A stretch of DNA of 39,163 bases from a virus. Below are positions 15,198-23,915 of this stretch, in pieces (position 1 is the stretch's first letter; each line of letters opens with the position of its first letter). The position numbers and the translations under genes were made by a program. Location of the stretch: IMG/VR virus record IMGVR_UViG_3300037242_000101, positions 1 through 39,163 of that record, one strand, 5' to 3'. The notes below the pieces were generated by a model. It ran no database searches and had not been told where the DNA came from. It saw only the letters and a program-made list of their open reading frames with translations.

Positions 15198-16902
15198 TTG
15201 CGCCCCAGTACTGGCTCGGCTTTGGCGCCCAGCCGCTTCCCGCAGCCTTACGCCAGGAGTTCACGAAGGACTGCCCCTGCTGGCCCATGGATTGCACGAT
15301 CTCTTTCTGGATGGCCGGAGGCGAGCTTGCAACCACGAAGTAAAGCGGGTTCGAGTTCTGGATAAAGTCGTTGCGCACATTGTTGACGCCGTTCACATCC
15401 AAGGAAGATCCGCGCTGTTGTGCGACCTGTGCCCGAGCCATGTTGTAGCGAGCAATGCCGTCCATGTAGCCGGATACCTTGTCGAGCCCGTTCTGTGAGA
15501 GCGTGAGATTAGGCAAGCTCTTGCCCATGTACTGGAAGATCTGCGCAGCCTCTCGGCTACCGAGCTGCTTGGTCGCCGCGGCCTGCAACTGAATGGCGAT
15601 CTTCTGACCTTCCTGAGCGGAACCGAGGGACTTCATCTGATCGGGCGTGATGAGCCCGGCAGAATTAAGGTACTGCAGCGTCTTCATCCGAGTTTCAGCG
15701 AACTGGCCCGGGGAGAAATCATTCGCAGCCTGGCGCAGCTCCTGAGTCTGCGCGAGCATCTGCTGACCACCTTCAGCTTGGGTCTGATATTCCTTGTTCG
15801 CTTCGATGGCGCTCTCAGCGTTGCCGTGGAGCATCGTGGTGGTGCCCGGACCGAGCTTCGCTACACCACCGGGAACTGTAGCTGCCGGCGCTGTACCGGG
15901 TTGCGCGAAGGGACCGAGAGCCGTGGATGCCGCAGCGGGTGGCGTGGTGGGCCTAGATCCACCGGGTTTGGCCTGACCACCCAAGAGCGCGGCTTTGTTG
16001 ATGAAGTGCGTATTGCCTTGGCTGTCGGTGACTTCCTCAACCTGACCGGTAGCCTCACCCTGAGCTTCAGCCGCGGCTTTCTGCTGCAATGCCACTGACA
16101 TCCCAGGCATGAGACTTGCCTGGTTCCCTGTGCTTTCGATGCCGGAACTCGGATTCAGGGTCGAAATCACCCCACTCCCGGGATTGATACGCGTCTGGAT
16201 ACCGCCCATCGAGGAGATATGCAGAAGCCCCAAATCCTGTTGGAGCTTGCCGTTGTAGATGGCCTGAGCGAGCGCGTGGTTGCCTTGGGCTTGTGCCTGC
16301 TGGATCTGCTGCTGATCCACCGCGACAGCACTCTTGGCACTCTCCATCCGCGTCGCCATCCCGGGGTCGTATTGGAGCTGCGCCTTGCCGAGCTCGGTCA
16401 GCCCTTGGCCTCCAATGCCGCCCATATCCATGAGCGCACCCATACCCATGGTCGAAAGTCCGTTACCACCCCCCATGAGGCCTTGCTGTGGAGGCGCTGC
16501 AGAGGCCTGTGGGGGCATAGACTGGGCAGGCGCTCCCTGTGGGGCGGGTACGCCTTGGGCGCCCTGTGGGGCTCCCTGCGCTAGCGGTGGCTGTCCCTGC
16601 GCATAGCGCGAGGCAGCCTGAATGATCGGTAGCTGGGCCTGCATGCGCTGCATCTGCAGCTGCTGCATGCTGCGCTGCTGCTGGGCGGCTCGGTTCTGCT
16701 GATAGCCCTGAATGCCTTGCATGAGGCCATCACCGAGATTGCCGCCATATTTGGCCCCGGACATGAGCCCCATGCCGAGGAACTGAAGAAGCTGCGGGTC
16801 AGCAACCTTCGAGATATTCCCGAGAGCGGCCATGAGACCGCCAGAGGCGGGTGCAGGCGCCGCATTCGGCGTCGGAGGGGTATCTGCGTCAGGGTCGGCC
16901 AT
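15184..16902 (-). CDS. Large low-complexity virion protein, probably ejection type, 572 aa
   Basis: I start at ATG 16902, one base after the previous stop; nine further codons upstream would overlap that gene. The sequence has a Met/Gln-rich segment near residues 60-95 (RSMQQLQMQRMQAQLPIIQ) and Pro/Gly/Ala repeats. A helical C-terminal domain follows (LGSREAAQIFQYMGKSLPNL, RYNMARAQVAQQRGSSLD). Its stop overlaps the next ejection gene by 14 bases. Composition and neighbours suggest an internal virion protein; no enzyme motif is visible. Confidence 0.55.
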   Translation of the reverse strand: MADPDADTPPTPNAAPAPASGGLMAALGNISKVADPQLLQFLGMGLMSGAKYGGNLGDGLMQGIQGYQQNRAAQQQRSMQQLQMQRMQAQLPIIQAASRYAQGQPPLAQGAPQGAQGVPAPQGAPAQSMPPQASAAPPQQGLMGGGNGLSTMGMGALMDMGGIGGQGLTELGKAQLQYDPGMATRMESAKSAVAVDQQQIQQAQAQGNHALAQAIYNGKLQQDLGLLHISSMGGIQTRINPGSGVISTLNPSSGIESTGNQASLMPGMSVALQQKAAAEAQGEATGQVEEVTDSQGNTHFINKAALLGGQAKPGGSRPTTPPAAASTALGPFAQPGTAPAATVPGGVAKLGPGTTTMLHGNAESAIEANKEYQTQAEGGQQMLAQTQELRQAANDFSPGQFAETRMKTLQYLNSAGLITPDQMKSLGSAQEGQKIAIQLQAAATKQLGSREAAQIFQYMGKSLPNLTLSQNGLDKVSGYMDGIARYNMARAQVAQQRGSSLDVNGVNNVRNDFIQNSNPLYFVVASSPPAIQKEIVQSMGQQGQSFVNSWRKAAGSGWAPKPSQYWGANATP

Positions 16903-16903
16903 G

Positions 16904-17341
16904 CTACTGGCCGCCACCCAGGAGGCCACGCAGCATGAGCTGCTGCATCATCTGTGGGTTTACGCCCTGCCCTCCTTGCATTTGTCCTCCCATCATCCCA
17001 GCACCGGAGCCGGGAGCAACGGGGGGGCCCCCTTGCACTACAGGGGTCTGGCGTGGCAGTTGGGCCTGCGGCATGGGCTGCTGGCCGGCGCGTGCCAGTC
17101 CCATCCCTTGATTCATGAGGCCCATGGCGGGACTTTGGCCCATCTGACCACCGCCTTGTCCCATCGCAGCAAGTCTCGCGAGCATGGAGTTTTGCGGTTG
17201 CGCCGCTTGAGGATTGGGAGCACCAGCGGCTGTAGCCGCATTTGGCCCAGCAGCAGCCGAGGGGAAGTTCTGCAACCATGTTTGCAGCTGTTGGCTGTTT
17301 GCCTGACCGCCGCCTCCGCCACCTCCGCCGCCGCCTGCCAT
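16904..17341 (-). CDS. Gly/Met/Gln-rich virion-associated protein, 145 aa
   Basis: GGAGATAGGT precedes ATG 17341. The protein opens with MAG followed by a run of glycines (about ten) encoded by mixed GGC/GGA/GGT codons, so it is not a simple homopolymer. The rest is Met-, Gln- and Pro-rich (GQMGQSPAMGLMNQGMGLAR), largely disordered. It is the first of two adjacent disordered genes, probably co-packaged with the DNA. Function is inferred from position only. Confidence 0.55.
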   Translation of the reverse strand: MAGGGGGGGGGGQANSQQLQTWLQNFPSAAAGPNAATAAGAPNPQAAQPQNSMLARLAAMGQGGGQMGQSPAMGLMNQGMGLARAGQQPMPQAQLPRQTPVVQGGPPVAPGSGAGMMGGQMQGGQGVNPQMMQQLMLRGLLGGGQ

Positions 17342-17350
17342 ACCTATCTC

Positions 17351-18064
17351 CTATGCCGCGAATAGCGCGGCGAGTTCTGCCGCAGTGCCGACCCCAGCAA
17401 TACCAAGTCCAGCATCCTGCATGGCCGAATTACTGTTCTGCTGTGCCGAAGTACCGCCCATGGATGAGCCGTTGAGCCCGAGAAGCCCCGAATACCATGA
17501 GAGCGCATTATAGGGCGCGTTGATAAGGTTCTGCTGTTCGGTTTGCTCAGTGCCACCGGCCTGCATCTGAGCCTGTGCCGGAGCATATGCGCCCTGTACT
17601 ACCCCGGGAGACAGCGCCTGAGCCTGCGTCATGGCGTTAAGGCCCGACTGGTATTGCCCGCCGTAGAGCTGGGAGGCGAGATTGTTCAAGCTGCTTTCTT
17701 GCACCGGGGTTGAGTTTATGACGTTGGAACCTGCAGCTCCGAACTGCGAATCCATGGTGTTCTGGACCTGATTGGCACCCGTTTGAAACTCCCCAGCCAA
17801 ATAGGGGTTTGACGAGGCATTCATCAAAGCACCGGAAGTCTCCAGCTGATTCGCCCCAAGAGCTGAATTCGCTGCGCTCTGCGCGTAGGGACTCTCGGCA
17901 CCCGTCGCGGCGATGCCGCTTTGCTGCATGCCAGACAATGGCGCGACAAGAGAGCTTGCAGGCTGAGTAGACATGGGCGTCGCGGTTCCCAACTCCTGAG
18001 AGAGGTACGGCTGCACCCATGCCGGGAGGGTGCTCTGCGTCGTTGAGGTGCCACCGCTACTCAT
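17351..18064 (-). CDS. Disordered virion protein, 237 aa, possible ejection protein
   Basis: ATG 18064 overlaps the previous stop (ATGA), so I reject the longer frame that would add 59 residues over the preceding gene. The product is Ser/Gln/Ala-rich with regularly spaced small residues (SGALMNASSNPYLAGEFQTG, NNLASQLYGGQYQSGLNAM). It ends in an Ala-rich helix (GIAGVGTAAELAALFAA) that could enter a membrane. This fits a small ejection protein of the T7 gp14 kind by character, not by homology. Confidence 0.6.
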   Translation of the reverse strand: MSSGGTSTTQSTLPAWVQPYLSQELGTATPMSTQPASSLVAPLSGMQQSGIAATGAESPYAQSAANSALGANQLETSGALMNASSNPYLAGEFQTGANQVQNTMDSQFGAAGSNVINSTPVQESSLNNLASQLYGGQYQSGLNAMTQAQALSPGVVQGAYAPAQAQMQAGGTEQTEQQNLINAPYNALSWYSGLLGLNGSSMGGTSAQQNSNSAMQDAGLGIAGVGTAAELAALFAA

Positions 18065-18522
18065 TGCATGGTCCTCAGTTCCTGCGGCTGGCCGAGGGAC
18101 TGGGTTTGAGGAGGTTGCACTCGTGCCTGCAAAATGATCCCAACGCGCTTGGCTCCAAGGATCTTTTCCCATCCAGGTCGGCCCCACATCCTCAACATTT
18201 GAATCCCCCGACGCACGCATTCTTCTTGGGCGTAATCCCACGCACGAACGATCGCGGCGAGATCATCCCCGCCCGCATATACGATTGTGCCTACGCGCTG
18301 GCGAGGATAATTCCAAATCTGGAATACGAGCGCGAATTCCCCTTCGCTGTACCAAAGCCCGTAGTACCCACGCGCGATGCCGAGGAACACATCCGAAAGC
18401 TGCTCGTCCCCGGTCCCGTATTCGAGCGCGCGCTCGATCCAATGGCGCACCTTGGGCCAGATGTCCTGCAATTGCTCCGGCGTGACCTCGTAGTTCACCG
18501 AGGCTACTGTGGTGACTTTCAA
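18061..18522 (-). CDS. GNAT-fold-like virion-morphogenesis protein, 153 aa
   Basis: No ATG is present; TTG 18522 is the longest start and GTG 18498 an alternative. The pattern resembles the acetyltransferase-like fold found in podovirus internal-virion genes (T7 gp13 region). It has a DVFLGIARGYYGLW strand, the ALVFQIWNYPRQRVGTIVY hairpin, a long helix (LAAIVRAWDYAQEECVRRG), then LRMWGRPGWEKILGAKRVG. The acetyl-CoA-binding loop is not convincing, so it is probably not an active enzyme. It is coupled to the next late gene by ATGA. Confidence 0.5.
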   Translation of the reverse strand: MKVTTVASVNYEVTPEQLQDIWPKVRHWIERALEYGTGDEQLSDVFLGIARGYYGLWYSEGEFALVFQIWNYPRQRVGTIVYAGGDDLAAIVRAWDYAQEECVRRGIQMLRMWGRPGWEKILGAKRVGIILQARVQPPQTQSLGQPQELRTMQ

Positions 18523-18545
18523 GCCCCCAAGTTAAGCATTCTCGG

Positions 18546-19007
18546 CTAGTTGACCGTCAGCAATGCGGTCGTAGCGAGATTCGGTGGCATCGTGATCGTG
18601 AAAGTTCCGGAAGTGACCGTCTGGGCACCGAAGTTATAAGCCATGATTGCGCGATTGTTCTGACTGGAATTGTAATAAAGAAGGCAGTCAAAGAGCGCGG
18701 AAATGGTAAGCCCCGTCCATTGCAGATTGGCACTCGGAGTCCAATAGCCCGTGGTCCCGGCCGTGGTCGGCGGATTGGCATTTGTGACGGCTTCCCCGCC
18801 CGCGGTGTAGCCGGTACCAGCTACCTCTCCTGTAGCGCTATAAGCGGTCGTTGCGGCCCCTATCCCCTCATTCTGGTAGTACAGCGCGCCCTTGACCGTA
18901 TCCGCTCCAGTCCCGGCCCGGGTATTGGTAGTGCCCAAGTTGTGAAAGGCCTGAAGAATCTCGGCCTTAAACGACACACAGATGCCGGCTGTATTGGCTC
19001 CACTCAT
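18546..19007 (-). CDS. Phage head/tail structural protein, 153 aa
   Basis: The sequence follows a pattern I know from many phage structural genes: an N-terminal CVSFKAEILQAFHNLG, then GALYYQNEGIGAATTAYS, GEVAGTGYTAGG, and a C-terminal beta region (ALFDCLLYYNSSQNNRAIMA, FTITMPPN). Such proteins are usually annotated only as structural or tail-associated. The start is ATGA-coupled to the small gene upstream, between the tail hub and the ejection genes. Confidence 0.65.
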   Translation of the reverse strand: MSGANTAGICVSFKAEILQAFHNLGTTNTRAGTGADTVKGALYYQNEGIGAATTAYSATGEVAGTGYTAGGEAVTNANPPTTAGTTGYWTPSANLQWTGLTISALFDCLLYYNSSQNNRAIMAYNFGAQTVTSGTFTITMPPNLATTALLTVN

Positions 19008-19204
19008 CGCAGCTTACCCTTCGTCGGCAGAGGATTGCGCGGAGGTCCAAGAATGTTCACATGCACATCCCGGCGCACCATCTCTTCCCCCTGATACCAC
19101 TCAGTTGCAGTGACTCGGCAGTTATCCCCGTCCGTCACGATGTCCTTCACGGTGAGGGAGGTGCGATCAATGAGACCTTTGGTCGTTTGCACTTGGTCGG
19201 TCAT
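19004..19204 (-). CDS. Small late protein, 66 aa
   Basis: The gene is coupled by ATGA at both ends (19201-19204 and 19004-19007), which supports it. The product is a short beta-rich domain (LTVKDIVTDGDNCRVTATEW) with a basic tail (RNPLPTKGKLR). Position between the tail hub and a structural gene suggests a small completion factor. No family is recognised. Confidence 0.6.
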   Translation of the reverse strand: MTDQVQTTKGLIDRTSLTVKDIVTDGDNCRVTATEWYQGEEMVRRDVHVNILGPPRNPLPTKGKLR

Positions 19205-20613
19205 ATACCCCCTTCAGTTTCCATGTAGAGCGTGGCGCCCTGAAGATTAGTTGCAGCTCCCGAACTCACTCTCACCCGATTATAGATCCCGGACTGAAGG
19301 ATAGGAGCAATTCTAGAGAATGTGTCCGGGGTCCCGCTCACAGAGTACGCCACAGGATCAGTAAGTGCGTTTCTGCTTCCCACAACCACGCTCGGAGTAT
19401 CAGTCGAAGCCACATGAGGTCTAGCTCCACTGATCAGTCGTCTTTGACCATCGTTGAACCAGATATCGCAGCTCTCGATATATCCGCTCATTGTTACCCC
19501 AGTGAGCATATTGGGGGTGTTGGTCTGGTCCATGAGCCCCAGGAGCTGAAGTGTCGCGGGGTCCCCGATAGTTGCGTTATTTGAAGTCCAGAGTGTCTGG
19601 CAAGAAATTGCAGCTCGGGTCCACTGTTGGGCGAGTGTATTGTAGGTAAGAAGCGTGTCGGGGAGCGTATTAACCCCTGTCGGAATCGCAAAGAAAATGC
19701 AGCGCTTCTGAGAGTCGTAACCTGTGCGGATCGCTTCTAAAGCTGCGATATTCACGTTCTCCCAGAACCATCGATCAATGCCTGCGGAATTGTTGGAAGC
19801 CGTCCCGATCGGTACGACATTCGCTCCGTCGGTATAGAAAAAGCCCTCATCGCTTAAATAATAGACTAAAGGCCCAACCCGAATTGCAGCTCCGTGGGCG
19901 ATAACCCCGCGCTTGAATTCGTATTGTGCCCAGGAGAAAACGACATTGCCGCCGATGTAAGAGGCTTTCGTGATACCGAAACTCTGGAAGATGAGCCCAT
20001 ACAGTGGATACCCCGCGATGAACATGACCGGTCCGTAATCCACATCCAAATCATTCTGCCCAGACTGTGCAGCGTAAGCAGCTTGCGTGAGAGGTACGGG
20101 CCAGTTGGTTGGATCTCCGATCGCGCTCCACGAACACCGATAGGGTGCGACTTGATCGTACAGCGCCGTAACAATGTCCCCATTTGGAGGGGCGGTACCA
20201 AAAGTGAGCTGGATGGAGCCGGTTGCGAAGTCCACAGTTCCCGATGCGAGATATCCGGTGCCACTGACGATGCCGGTACTGTTGATGGTCCCCGTGAGAT
20301 CTCCTGATGTATCCGTGATCGTGCCCGCGGCCGTAACTGGAGTTTCAAGTGCCGTTGAGACGCTGGTAGTCGTGCCATCGCCTGTAAAAATCGTCTGTTT
20401 TTGTTGCTGGTACAGGTCCCCCAACATAAGGAACTGCCCGACGATCGCTCCCACGCGACCCCCGGGCGCTCCAGGTGGGATCTGGAACTGACTCCCCGCT
20501 CCCTGGTTACTCCATAAATAGGGACCCGTAGCGGCAGCATTCTGAGTGTAGGGGATCGCCGCGACATATTGACCCATGCCGCAAAATGACCAGAAAGTGG
20601 CTCCGATGCTCAT
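19201..20613 (-). CDS. P22 gp10-like tail hub/stabilisation protein, C-terminal part, 470 aa
   Basis: The core matches the beta-propeller hub family: YRCSWSAIGDPTNWP, IAGYPLYGLIFQ, FKRGVIAHGAAIRVG, LVYYLSDEGFFYTDG and IDRWFWENVN occur in the usual order. It starts (TFWSFCGMGQYVAAIP) about where the family is already one third of the way through. The first third is in the upstream gene ending at 20610, so the hub appears to be made from two ATGA-coupled polypeptides. An extra 60-residue Thr/Gly-rich insert (FTGDGTTTSVSTALETPVTA onward) precedes the core. This protein closes the portal and joins fibres to it. Confidence 0.75.
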   Translation of the reverse strand: MSIGATFWSFCGMGQYVAAIPYTQNAAATGPYLWSNQGAGSQFQIPPGAPGGRVGAIVGQFLMLGDLYQQQKQTIFTGDGTTTSVSTALETPVTAAGTITDTSGDLTGTINSTGIVSGTGYLASGTVDFATGSIQLTFGTAPPNGDIVTALYDQVAPYRCSWSAIGDPTNWPVPLTQAAYAAQSGQNDLDVDYGPVMFIAGYPLYGLIFQSFGITKASYIGGNVVFSWAQYEFKRGVIAHGAAIRVGPLVYYLSDEGFFYTDGANVVPIGTASNNSAGIDRWFWENVNIAALEAIRTGYDSQKRCIFFAIPTGVNTLPDTLLTYNTLAQQWTRAAISCQTLWTSNNATIGDPATLQLLGLMDQTNTPNMLTGVTMSGYIESCDIWFNDGQRRLISGARPHVASTDTPSVVVGSRNALTDPVAYSVSGTPDTFSRIAPILQSGIYNRVRVSSGAATNLQGATLYMETEGGI

Positions 20614-21314
20614 GTGATCTGTACCGTATACTCATCCCCCGAGACGATCGACAACGCATTAGCTCCCGACCATTGCCATGATGAGCCACCCGCAGAACTT
20701 GAATACGTCGCAGCCGATGCCAGCGCGCTCTGGGTGCCAATCTGAAGCTCATGGAAATAAGCGGCACCGAGCCCGGGTGGTGAAATAAGGAGAATCATGT
20801 AATTTGAGCGAGGGGGGGGCTGAGTGAACAATGTCAACTGCGTGACGATATTGCCATTCGCATCGGTCGAGGGAGTAAGCGATCCGGTAGTGCCTGCGAT
20901 ATAGCCTGATGTTTCAGAAGAAAACGAGCCCGCGACCAAAGTTGCACGAAGAATGTCGATGACAGCCGTGATGACACCTTGCGCGAGGGTGAGTCCGAAA
21001 CTGCCTCCCAAGGGAAGAGGTTGCCAGATGCCATTGATCAATGCGCTGATTTGCCCGTTGCCGGCCGCAAAGATGTATTCCTCACCCGTGGAATTGTCAT
21101 ACCAGCTAAAGGCATTCAATGCCTGAAATCCGAGCGCAGGTCCTATCGAAGCAGGAGATGGAATCGAACAATAAGCCCCGTCTGCATAGTAGACATTCAG
21201 ACAATCCGCTGCGGGTACGGGATCAGCGAGCGCGGGGTAAAACGGAATTTGTACCGGGATGTTCTGCAGATCCGGCTGCCAGGGCCCGAACTGCAACGTC
21301 AGTGGATCACTCAC
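20610..21314 (-). CDS. P22 gp10-like tail hub, N-terminal part, 234 aa
   Basis: GTG 21314 overlaps the adaptor stop (GTGA). LQFGPWQPDLQNIPVQIPF and AADCLNVYYADGAYCSIPSP are the typical beginning of gp10-like hub proteins. After about residue 90 comes an extra beta-rich region ending YTVQIT, followed by the coupled start of the C-terminal part. The frame contains a run of eight C (20812-20819 on the plus strand), but coding sense continues past it, so no sequencing error is needed. The two parts together, 704 residues, are about the size of a normal hub with inserts. Confidence 0.65.
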   Translation of the reverse strand: MSDPLTLQFGPWQPDLQNIPVQIPFYPALADPVPAADCLNVYYADGAYCSIPSPASIGPALGFQALNAFSWYDNSTGEEYIFAAGNGQISALINGIWQPLPLGGSFGLTLAQGVITAVIDILRATLVAGSFSSETSGYIAGTTGSLTPSTDANGNIVTQLTLFTQPPPRSNYMILLISPPGLGAAYFHELQIGTQSALASAATYSSSAGGSSWQWSGANALSIVSGDEYTVQIT

Positions 21315-22231
21315 GCTGTCTCGATTTGCATGACCGACGGTGCCCAGCGCTCGGCCTTGTCGCGATCAACCAGAGCCTTCAACCGCGGCTGATAGACCGC
21401 GGTCCACCTGGCAATGAGCGGGTCATTCTCGAGGAACTTCGCGACCTCGAGCATGCAGGCAGCGTGCAGCATCATCGGGGCTTGTTCGGTGAGCCAGTTC
21501 GTCGTCGCGGACGAGGAAAGCGCCGGGATGGCTTGGTAGTAGGTTCCCGACATCTGGTACGCCGAATCAGGATACGGGCCAAATACAAAGACGCTACCTC
21601 CGGCACTCATTGCCTGTGAGCCCACAGCGAGGGTGGGCGCAATGGGTGCCACACTGGACACAGGATAAGTCCCGATCCCGCCCTGAGTGCCGCTTGTAAT
21701 GCTGCCGCTGATGATTACGCCAGCTCCCGGGCCGCTTGGAATCCCGGCACCCGCAAGAATCTGACCGGTCTGAATGAGCCCGCTCGCAATCGCCGTGATG
21801 ATGGCGTTTCCGCCCGAGATTGATGCGGTGAAAGAAGCGGCCGAGAGAACGTCACGCGCAATGTACGCGGGAAGTCCCGAAGGTTGTCTGACAGGGTATC
21901 GATCCGATAGCCATGCCGGGGACTTGAAGATCAGTGGCCATTGGTCCGATGAGCCGTCGCTGATGTAGAGCACCTTGGGAGCGAGCCAGTCAGCAGGGAC
22001 TGGAAGGGTACCCCCTGCGATCAAACTCGGCGCATAGGCGTTCTCCATCCACTGGACGTAGTTGCCGAAGTTAAGATCAGGGATGTCATTCTGCACCGCT
22101 TCGATCGCGGCTTGAATGAAGTAATCGCTCGGGACTACCCCATCCCCGAGCGCTGTAATAATGTCAGCGCGATGCGCGTAGTCAGCTAAGGCATTCGTGA
22201 GAGAGGCGTAGTCAATTACGGGAGGCGCCAT
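21311..22231 (-). CDS. Head-tail adaptor, P22 gp4-like, 306 aa
   Basis: The N-terminus (YASLTNALADYAHRADI, YFIQAAIEAVQNDIPDLNF, LPVPADWLAPKVLYI) and the C-terminus (APMMLHAACMLEVAKFLEND, RWTAVYQPRLKALVDRDK) follow the gp4-like adaptor pattern of helical ends. A Ser/Gly/Ile-rich beta insert lies between them (about residues 130-210). In assembled podoviruses this protein sits below the portal and accepts the hub. Its place between the capsid genes and the hub genes supports this. Confidence 0.65.
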   Translation of the reverse strand: MAPPVIDYASLTNALADYAHRADIITALGDGVVPSDYFIQAAIEAVQNDIPDLNFGNYVQWMENAYAPSLIAGGTLPVPADWLAPKVLYISDGSSDQWPLIFKSPAWLSDRYPVRQPSGLPAYIARDVLSAASFTASISGGNAIITAIASGLIQTGQILAGAGIPSGPGAGVIISGSITSGTQGGIGTYPVSSVAPIAPTLAVGSQAMSAGGSVFVFGPYPDSAYQMSGTYYQAIPALSSSATTNWLTEQAPMMLHAACMLEVAKFLENDPLIARWTAVYQPRLKALVDRDKAERWAPSVMQIETA

Positions 22232-22234
22232 GAT

Positions 22235-22588
22235 TTAAATGCGCTTATCAATGGTAGTCCTAAAAGCCTTAAATTCTGGCCCTTTCAGCTCCTTCATTAT
22301 GCGCTTGTTGTATTGCTTATCGAAAACTTGTCCCGGTGGGATGCCCAATCTCTGGGCTATACCCAGAATCACGTTGAAGGGCACCGCCATCGTGCGCCTA
22401 AGCTCCCCGCGATTGCCGAAGGCCCCTCGGTCCTCTGCGTCAATACGCCGACATTTAGCCGCATAGTCTAAATGTGGTTCTACGTCTTGATACGTCCCAA
22501 TCTGGACATTACCGTCGGTATCTTCCTTGTACGTGGCGCGCTGCGCGCGGTCGAGGATCGCCGCGGCGCGTTCTACCGGACCGCCCAT
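22235..22588 (-). CDS. Conserved podovirus head-region protein, 117 aa
   Basis: The N-terminus (ERAAAILDRAQRATYKEDTDGNV, then YQDVEPHLDYAAKCRRID) resembles a small protein I associate with capsid-proximal genes of T7-like and related podoviruses. The basic C-terminus (NKRIMKELKGPEFKAFRT) matches as well. The function in those phages is not settled. The start is ATG 22588, in the gap after the gene ending at 22590. Confidence 0.6.
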   Translation of the reverse strand: MGGPVERAAAILDRAQRATYKEDTDGNVQIGTYQDVEPHLDYAAKCRRIDAEDRGAFGNRGELRRTMAVPFNVILGIAQRLGIPPGQVFDKQYNKRIMKELKGPEFKAFRTTIDKRI

Positions 22589-22589
22589 T

Positions 22590-22916
22590 TCAGTACGTCA
22601 TTTCGGTGACGTAGAGTTCGCCAGTGCCGGTTATTCCCCACACCGAAACTTTGTCACCCGGAGCGCATCCAACGAGTAACGGCGGATCGCTGGACTTGAT
22701 GGCAAGATCCGCAGTCGCCGTGGCGGCTGTGCCACCTTGGGAAATCGTCACCAGCGCCACATAGCCCGTGGCGGCTGGCGCAAGAGAGAGCGCGCAGAAC
22801 CGTGTCTGCGGGCCCATCGCTACTGCGTCAGTCGTGTTCGATCCTGCCGCTACCGCAACCGCCCGTCCGGTGCCCTTGATGATCTTCGCATGCGAAAGAG
22901 GAACCTGGCCGCCCAT
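22590..22916 (-). CDS. Capsid decoration or head-fibre-type protein, 108 aa
   Basis: The gene lies immediately downstream of the capsid gene. The product is a compact beta protein (ATGYVALVTISQGGTAATATAD, SDPPLLVGCAPGDKVSVWG) of the size of decoration proteins. Its small beta domain and gene order support a surface or cement role. No signature motif is present, so the call is by analogy. Confidence 0.5.
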   Translation of the reverse strand: MGGQVPLSHAKIIKGTGRAVAVAAGSNTTDAVAMGPQTRFCALSLAPAATGYVALVTISQGGTAATATADLAIKSSDPPLLVGCAPGDKVSVWGITGTGELYVTEMTY

Positions 22917-22919
22917 GGG

Positions 22920-23906
22920 CTAACCGTTCGTATCGGTCAGGAACCCATGAGCATGCTCGTTGCCAACTTCGTTGCTGTACTCGACGATCAGCATCTTCTG
23001 ATCCGAGTCACCGGTCTTGGCGAGCGGGACCGTCTGGAACGGCCGCAGATACGCCACCCGGGCATAGTTCGGATTGACGAAGATCATGTACGAGCTTGAA
23101 GCAAGGAAGATGTCCGGCACCATTTTCACTTGCCCGAAGTCGCTCTCGTACACATCGACCTTCGTCAAGAGCGTCGCATCTTCGACATCTATGAAACGAG
23201 TGCCTGGACCGGTGAAGGTCGAGACTTGCTGCTTGTTCTTGGGCGACAGCAAGCAGTACTCAGGAGACTCACCAGAGTTCTTGTACACTGACTGCAGGAC
23301 AGTCTTGACATTCGCTTCAGTGGGGGCATTTAAAGTCGTGCCGACCGTATAGGCAGCGGTGCCATTGCCGAAGGTCTCGGAACCTGCCGTGACAGTTCCA
23401 GTACTCGCGGTGCCGGGAGTCGAGGCAACGGAGAGGAAGTTCGTCACGAGAAAACAGGGTAAACCCGCAGTATTGCGCGCGGTGCTGGACGAACCGGCAG
23501 AGCGGGCGTTGTTGTAGGTGAGAATGCCTTCGATGTCGCGCTTGAGTTCTTTGCTTTTCTTGAACAGCTGGTAGCCCATCTTATTGGTGCCACCAGCTGC
23601 GATCACGCTCTGAGACGTGCCAGAAATCGCGATCGTCTTGTTGCTGATCTGAGTATAGTTGCCCATGCGCCCCGTCGCCGTGAGTGCGATGTTCGTTGGG
23701 TTGTCGCCTTCGACTGCGGCATTTAAGAGGTTCTGCGCGGCGAGCGCGTCCACATCCCACTCGTGGTAGGTCTGTTTGGCTTCCGCCTTCTTCGCCATAT
23801 TGAAATACGGCGTCTTGAAGGGGTCCACGTTGTAGACGGCGTCAATCAGATCCTCGCGGATATTGGTCTGCGTATAGACCTGGAGCGTATTGGTAGGAAC
23901 TGTCAC
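22920..23906 (-). CDS. Major capsid protein, DUF5309/SU10-type HK97 fold, 328 aa
   Basis: The start is GTG 23906 with AGGAG six bases upstream. Family features appear in order: NIREDLIDAVYNVDPFKTPY near residue 15, TYHEWDVDALAAQNLLNAAV, GRMGNYTQISNKTIAISGT, then the E-loop-like helix FKKSKELKRDIEGILTYN, AGLPCFLVTN and a C-terminal VEYSNEVGNEHAHG. It would build the procapsid on the scaffold encoded just upstream. No protease or prohead cleavage signal is apparent. Confidence 0.88.
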   Translation of the reverse strand: MTVPTNTLQVYTQTNIREDLIDAVYNVDPFKTPYFNMAKKAEAKQTYHEWDVDALAAQNLLNAAVEGDNPTNIALTATGRMGNYTQISNKTIAISGTSQSVIAAGGTNKMGYQLFKKSKELKRDIEGILTYNNARSAGSSSTARNTAGLPCFLVTNFLSVASTPGTASTGTVTAGSETFGNGTAAYTVGTTLNAPTEANVKTVLQSVYKNSGESPEYCLLSPKNKQQVSTFTGPGTRFIDVEDATLLTKVDVYESDFGQVKMVPDIFLASSSYMIFVNPNYARVAYLRPFQTVPLAKTGDSDQKMLIVEYSNEVGNEHAHGFLTDTNG

Positions 23907-23915
23907 AGAAAACTC

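Noticed and set aside
20812-20819. Run of eight G (C8 on the coding strand) inside the tail-hub N-terminal gene, suspected frameshift or sequencing error
   Set aside because: The same frame stays open on both sides with sensible sequence and ends in the coupled ATGA, so no shift is needed.
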